Shown here: positions 61,257-64,000 of the stretch, piece by piece | Position numbering within the stretch: position 1 is the stretch's first letter | Layout: every line of letters begins with the position of its first letter | Source: an uncultured Alphaproteobacteria bacterium | GTDB lineage: Bacteria > Pseudomonadota > Alphaproteobacteria > HIMB59 > GCA-002718135 | Reading direction: 5' to 3' | Assembly: GCA_902572735.1 (NCBI GenBank) | Contig: CACGGX010000011.1 | Span: 1-64,000 of the forward strand | Length of the DNA: 64,000 nucleotides | The notes under the pieces: model-generated | Databases searched by the model: none | Told to the model about the DNA's origin: nothing | Seen by the model: the letters and a program-made list of their open reading frames with translations, nothing else | Position numbers and translations under genes: made by a program

Positions 61257-61455
61257 TTAATCCCACTCACAATTATTGGTAATTAGCAGGAGGAAATAAT
61301 ACTGTGAGTGGTAAGAAGCATTTAAATTTTATTGTTTACAGATAGATTAATGGAATATTAAATTTTTATAAATTAAAATAATATTTAAATTTATTAGTTT
61401 TCAAATAAATTTTTTAGTTCTTTCAATTTAATAAAAATTGAGTCTCTTACTTCTC
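61257..61455. repeat. Direct repeat copy 2 (arsC 3' end plus spacer hairpin)
   Basis: The intact copy: its right part is the last 60 or so bases of arsC, including the stop, and the rest is the arsC downstream spacer with hairpin 61263-61311. See 58247-58445 for the partner. Together they bracket the acyltransferase-plcP2-agt2 genes. Confidence 0.9.
61263..61311 (-). ncRNA. Conserved hairpin, candidate small RNA or arsC 3'UTR/terminator
   Basis: CCACTCACA pairs perfectly with TGTGAGTGG, and inside it ATTATT can pair with AATAAT across a two-base bulge. On the minus strand the loop contains CCTCCTGCT, which includes an anti-Shine-Dalgarno CCTCC. Six bases after the minus-strand 3' arm comes a run of six T, so it could also terminate arsC. 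The other copy (58253-58301) keeps the stem with one change that is G-U on the minus strand but A-C on the plus strand. Confidence 0.5.
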
Positions 61456-61813
61456 TAAATTTATCTAATTGGTTTGAACTAAAATGATCTGATGCTGGAT
61501 CATCAAATGGTATTGAAAATATCTGAGCTTTGGAATTTAAAACTGGACATACCTCTTCTTTACAAAGCGTAAAAACGGTATTTAATTCATCTCTAAATTT
61601 TTTGTCTAAACTTTCAAAATCTTTTGAATAATGTTTTGATATATCAATATCGATTTCACCCATAACCTCGATAGCATTGGGATTAACTTCTTTGGGCACT
61701 GATCCTGCACTTTGAATAATACAATTAGGATATAATTTTTTTGCAATTCCTTCAGCCATTTGACTTCTTGCTGAATTAGCAACACACATAAAAAGAATAT
61801 TTTTATTTTTCAT
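61394..61813 (-). CDS. arsC: Arsenate reductase, low-molecular-weight phosphatase type
   Basis: LMWP-fold reductase of 139 aa: catalytic P-loop CVANSARSQMAEG with C10, plus C84 and C89 in LCKEEVCPVL for the thioredoxin-coupled disulfide relay, and DDPASDHF. It turns arsenate into arsenite. No ArsB/Acr3 pump or ArsR is nearby; the aquaglyceroporin at 54028 could be the exit. It overlaps the small membrane protein gene by 4 bp. Its 3' end forms part of the duplicated repeat. Confidence 0.92.
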   Translation of the reverse strand: MKNKNILFMCVANSARSQMAEGIAKKLYPNCIIQSAGSVPKEVNPNAIEVMGEIDIDISKHYSKDFESLDKKFRDELNTVFTLCKEEVCPVLNSKAQIFSIPFDDPASDHFSSNQLDKFREVRDSIFIKLKELKNLFEN

Positions 61814-62037
61814 GTCAGCAAATAAATATATCCAAAAATAAATAGTGGGAGTTGTAAACCAAAGTTTGTGAGCAGAGCTCTATCTTTTGTCATATAACCA
61901 ACAATTGACCAACCAACAGCACCTGTACCGTGAATAATTATGTTAATTGGATACGCATTTAAATTGGTTAATAATATTCCTGATAAAATTAACGCGGTGC
62001 TAAACCACTTAATTCTATTAATTGATAAATCTGTCAT
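61810..62037 (-). CDS. Small membrane protein of unknown function, coupled to arsC
   Basis: A 75-residue protein that I do not recognise. Three hydrophobic stretches (about 10-27, 32-49, 55-74) suggest a small inner-membrane protein; HGTGAVGWSIVGY is a glycine-rich segment between them. It has a good ribosome site (TAGGAGAAG) and overlaps arsC by 4 bp, so the two are co-translated. It is divergent from the PiT operon across 123 bp that includes a Pho-box-like site. Confidence 0.7.
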   Translation of the reverse strand: MTDLSINRIKWFSTALILSGILLTNLNAYPINIIIHGTGAVGWSIVGYMTKDRALLTNFGLQLPLFIFGYIYLLT

Positions 62038-62103
62038 ATCTTCTCCTAAATTCTATAGATTGCGAATATTACACTTTACTTAAAGATAAAGATATTAATC
62101 AAA

Positions 62104-62123
62104 TTGTAACAAAAATTTAACAT
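62104..62123 (+). promoter_or_regulatory. Candidate Pho box before the DUF47-PiT operon
   Basis: Units TTGTAAC and ATTTAAC lie exactly 11 bp apart with an AAAA spacer. A possible -10 TATAAG is at 62149-62154, only six bases before the ATG at 62161, implying a nearly leaderless mRNA. The site could also affect the divergent small membrane protein-arsC genes. Confidence 0.6.
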
Positions 62124-62160
62124 TTCTTTCTTTTTTTTTGAAAAGTTCTATAAGCACGCC

Positions 62161-62823
62161 ATGTTTGGATTAAAAAGTGCATCATTATTTGGTGATACCA
62201 AAAAGCTTGAAAGAGAAATTGATGAGTTTGTTGATATTGTCTCTGAAGTGGGCTTAGTATTTAAATCGATAGTTCCAACTTATCTCAATCATTCCGCCAA
62301 TGGTAAATTTGAGGAAATGGTTGAAAAAGTTAAAGAAATGGAAAGTAAGGCCGACAAAATTACGAAAGATGTTGAGCATACTCTTTATGAAGAAACACTA
62401 ATCCCAGATGCAAGAAGTGATGTGTTACGACTTCTAGAACACATCGACGAATTAATTGGAATGTACCAAGGAAATTGCTATCACTTCTCTATTCAAAAAC
62501 CTAATTTTCCAAAAGAATTTCATGAAGATCTTATTGAGTTAACAGAGACTGTTGTAAATTGTGTTGAGTCACTTTGTTTGACTGTCCGATCATTTTTTAG
62601 AGATATTAAATCTGTTAGAGATAATGCTCATAAAGTTACATTTTATGAAAAAGAATCTGATATAAAATTTAGTGCACTTGCAAGAAGAATTTTTGATTCT
62701 GAATTACCTCTAGATCAAAAAATGCATCTTCGATATTTTGTAGAGAAGATTGATCGTATTTGTGATCAAGCAGAAGACATAGCTGACGAGGTTCAAATTT
62801 ACGCTATTAAACGCTCCGTTTAA
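62161..62823 (+). CDS. PhoU-like DUF47 protein, PiT accessory regulator
   Basis: All-helical protein of 220 aa (DUF47, TIGR00153-type): KEMESKADKITKDVEHTLYEE, RSDVLRLLEHIDELIG and RYFVEKIDRICDQAEDIADEV are PhoU-like acidic helix motifs. Such proteins are encoded next to low-affinity PiT phosphate transporters and are thought to regulate them. It is followed by pit 6 bp later. Confidence 0.9.
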   Translation: MFGLKSASLFGDTKKLEREIDEFVDIVSEVGLVFKSIVPTYLNHSANGKFEEMVEKVKEMESKADKITKDVEHTLYEETLIPDARSDVLRLLEHIDELIGMYQGNCYHFSIQKPNFPKEFHEDLIELTETVVNCVESLCLTVRSFFRDIKSVRDNAHKVTFYEKESDIKFSALARRIFDSELPLDQKMHLRYFVEKIDRICDQAEDIADEVQIYAIKRSV

Positions 62824-62829
62824 TTTTCA

Positions 62830-63882
62830 ATGGAAATTACAATTCTAATTTTTTTATTTGGTGGTCTTTTTTTAGGTTGGTCACTTGGCGCCAATGATGC
62901 AGCAAATGTTTTTGGAACTGCTGTTGGAACACGAATGGTTAGTTTCACAAGTGCAGCAATTATTTGTAGTGTCTTTGTTATTCTAGGTGCAATTATTAGT
63001 GGAGCAGGAACAACAGAAACTTTAGGTAAGTTAGGTGCTATTAATGCATTGCCTGGTGCTTTTGCAGCATGTGTGGCTGCAGGCATATCCGTTTATTTAA
63101 TGACCAAAGTTGGCTTGCCTGTTTCTACAACGCAAGCGATCGTTGGAGCAATTGTTGGTTGGAATTTATACACGGGATCTTCAACTAATCTTCAAGTTTT
63201 AATTACTATTTTAGGAACATGGATACTCTGTCCTATCATTGCAGGGGTTATTGCAATGGGTTTATTTACTTTTACAAAAAGAGTTATACTCAATAGAAAG
63301 TTGCATATTCTCAGACTTGATGCCTATACAAGAACAGCTTTAGTTTTAGCAGGTGCTTTTGGTGCTTATAGTTTAGGTGCAAACAATATTGCTAATGTAA
63401 TGGGTGTCTTCGTACCTATATCACCGTTTACTGATGTTACTATTGGAAATTTATTTGTCTTTTCCTCAAAAGAACAGTTATTTTTGCTAGGTGGTTTAGC
63501 AATAGCTGTTGGTGTTTTTACTTACTCAAAAAGAGTTATGTTTACCGTTGGTAATGATCTCTTAAAAATGACACCAGTGGCAGCGTTTATTGTTGTTATA
63601 TCGCATTCTATTGTTTTATTTTTATTTGCATCTCAGGGTATAAGTGCTTTTTTACAATCTATAAATCTTCCCTCTATACCTTTGGTTCCAGTATCAAGCT
63701 CCCAAGCTGTTGTCGGTGGCGTAATTGGAATTGGTCTTTTAAAAGGAGGAAAAGAAGTTCAATGGTCAATTGCAGGAAGAATTTCTTTGGGTTGGATGAC
63801 ATTACCTGTTATTGCAGCATTAATTTCTTTAATTGTTTTATTTATTCTAGAAAATATTTTTAATTTAAGGGTCTCTTTTTAA
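62830..63882 (+). CDS. Inorganic phosphate transporter, PiT family
   Basis: Membrane protein of 350 aa with about ten helices and the duplicated PiT signature: GWSLGANDAANVFGTAVG near residue 18 and YSLGANNIANVMGVF in the second half; VGLPVSTTQAIVGAIVGW and VPVSSSQAVVGGVIG are the paired second motifs. It is a short form without a long central loop. It imports phosphate with protons or sodium at lower affinity than Pst. The stop overlaps the last gene on the other strand. Confidence 0.95.
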   Translation: MEITILIFLFGGLFLGWSLGANDAANVFGTAVGTRMVSFTSAAIICSVFVILGAIISGAGTTETLGKLGAINALPGAFAACVAAGISVYLMTKVGLPVSTTQAIVGAIVGWNLYTGSSTNLQVLITILGTWILCPIIAGVIAMGLFTFTKRVILNRKLHILRLDAYTRTALVLAGAFGAYSLGANNIANVMGVFVPISPFTDVTIGNLFVFSSKEQLFLLGGLAIAVGVFTYSKRVMFTVGNDLLKMTPVAAFIVVISHSIVLFLFASQGISAFLQSINLPSIPLVPVSSSQAVVGGVIGIGLLKGGKEVQWSIAGRISLGWMTLPVIAALISLIVLFILENIFNLRVSF

Positions 63883-64000
63883 TTAACTGCTCGATAAGAA
63901 AAAATAAAATCTTCTTGGATTTTTGATTCAATAGCTCCTTTTCTTCTTGATCGCACTAAATCAATAGCTTCTTGTTTTTCATAATTAAATTCAATAAGTA
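63879..64000 (-). CDS. 3' end of an unidentified gene (partial)
   Basis: The minus strand has an open frame of 40 codons up to the window edge ending DLVRSRRKGAIESKIQEDF and a short tail, with its stop overlapping the pit stop. The composition is protein-like, and the VRSRRKGAI....Q..F pattern recalls the last helix of dual-specificity/tyrosine phosphatases. The rest lies beyond the window, so this is a weak guess. Confidence 0.5.
   Translation of the reverse strand, partial: LIEFNYEKQEAIDLVRSRRKGAIESKIQEDFIFSYRAVN

Overview
This is a dense, strongly AT-rich stretch of a bacterial chromosome (G+C looks close to 30%, not counted). Genes overlap by a few bases or sit within tens of bases of each other, and the largest gene-free gaps are about 226 bp (58238-58463) and 211 bp (61183-61393). 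I saw no tRNA, rRNA, CRISPR array, insertion sequence or phage gene. The gene content and order (dnaA-dnaN-recF-gyrB, RegB/RegA, fabA-fabB-fabI, the miaB-phoH-ybeY-corC-lnt string, nusA-infB-rbfA-truB-rpsO-pnp) point to an alphaproteobacterium. The small genome style, marine lipid-remodelling genes and base composition suggest a free-living marine oligotroph, either SAR11/Pelagibacterales or a similarly streamlined lineage. The exact clade is inference.

Layout. 1-3949: class I ribonucleotide reductase (nrdA truncated by the window edge, nrdB) and a glutaredoxin. 3849-10116: polA with a small ArfA-like gene behind it, an orphan ABC ATPase, an O-antigen-ligase-like membrane protein and a GT2 glycosyltransferase. 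10100-18345: the redox two-component pair regA/regB and the replication block gyrB-recF-dnaN-dnaA, preceded by rpsT. 18398-24408: mutM, ubiE, coaBC, a ThiF/MoeB-like protein and the unsaturated fatty acid genes fabA-fabB-fabI. 24405-39397: one long minus-strand run of translation and RNA genes (gdpD, pnp, rpsO, truB, rbfA, infB, nusA, then trmB, lnt, corC, ybeY, phoH, miaB, rimI, tsaB). 39398-44593: a polysaccharide deacetylase, a Bax-like protein, an Nfu-type Fe-S scaffold, trpS and murJ.

44648-63882 is a phosphate-stress island of about 19 kb. It holds a SET-domain gene, phoR-pstS-pstC-pstA-pstB-phoU-phoB, two copies of a plcP-agt lipid-remodelling pair, an aquaglyceroporin, ppx, a SixA-like phosphatase, ppk1, a PlsC-type acyltransferase, an arsenate reductase and a DUF47-PiT phosphate transporter. 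The genes fit one programme: sense phosphate (PhoR/PhoB/PhoU), import it (PstSCAB, PiT), store and release it as polyphosphate (Ppk/Ppx), replace membrane phospholipids with glycolipids (PlcP, Agt, acyltransferase) and dispose of arsenate that enters with phosphate (ArsC, aquaglyceroporin). Several promoters carry an 11-bp-periodic TTGTAAC/TTTAACA motif that I read as the local Pho box.

The strongest unexplained structure is at 58247-61455. The acyltransferase-plcP2-agt2 module is bracketed by two direct repeats of about 200 bp, 3010 bp apart. Each repeat contains the 3' end of arsC (intact in one copy, a remnant in the other) plus a conserved hairpin whose changes favour an RNA read from the minus strand. 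This looks like the scar of a duplication or insertion that gave a streamlined genome a second lipid-remodelling operon.
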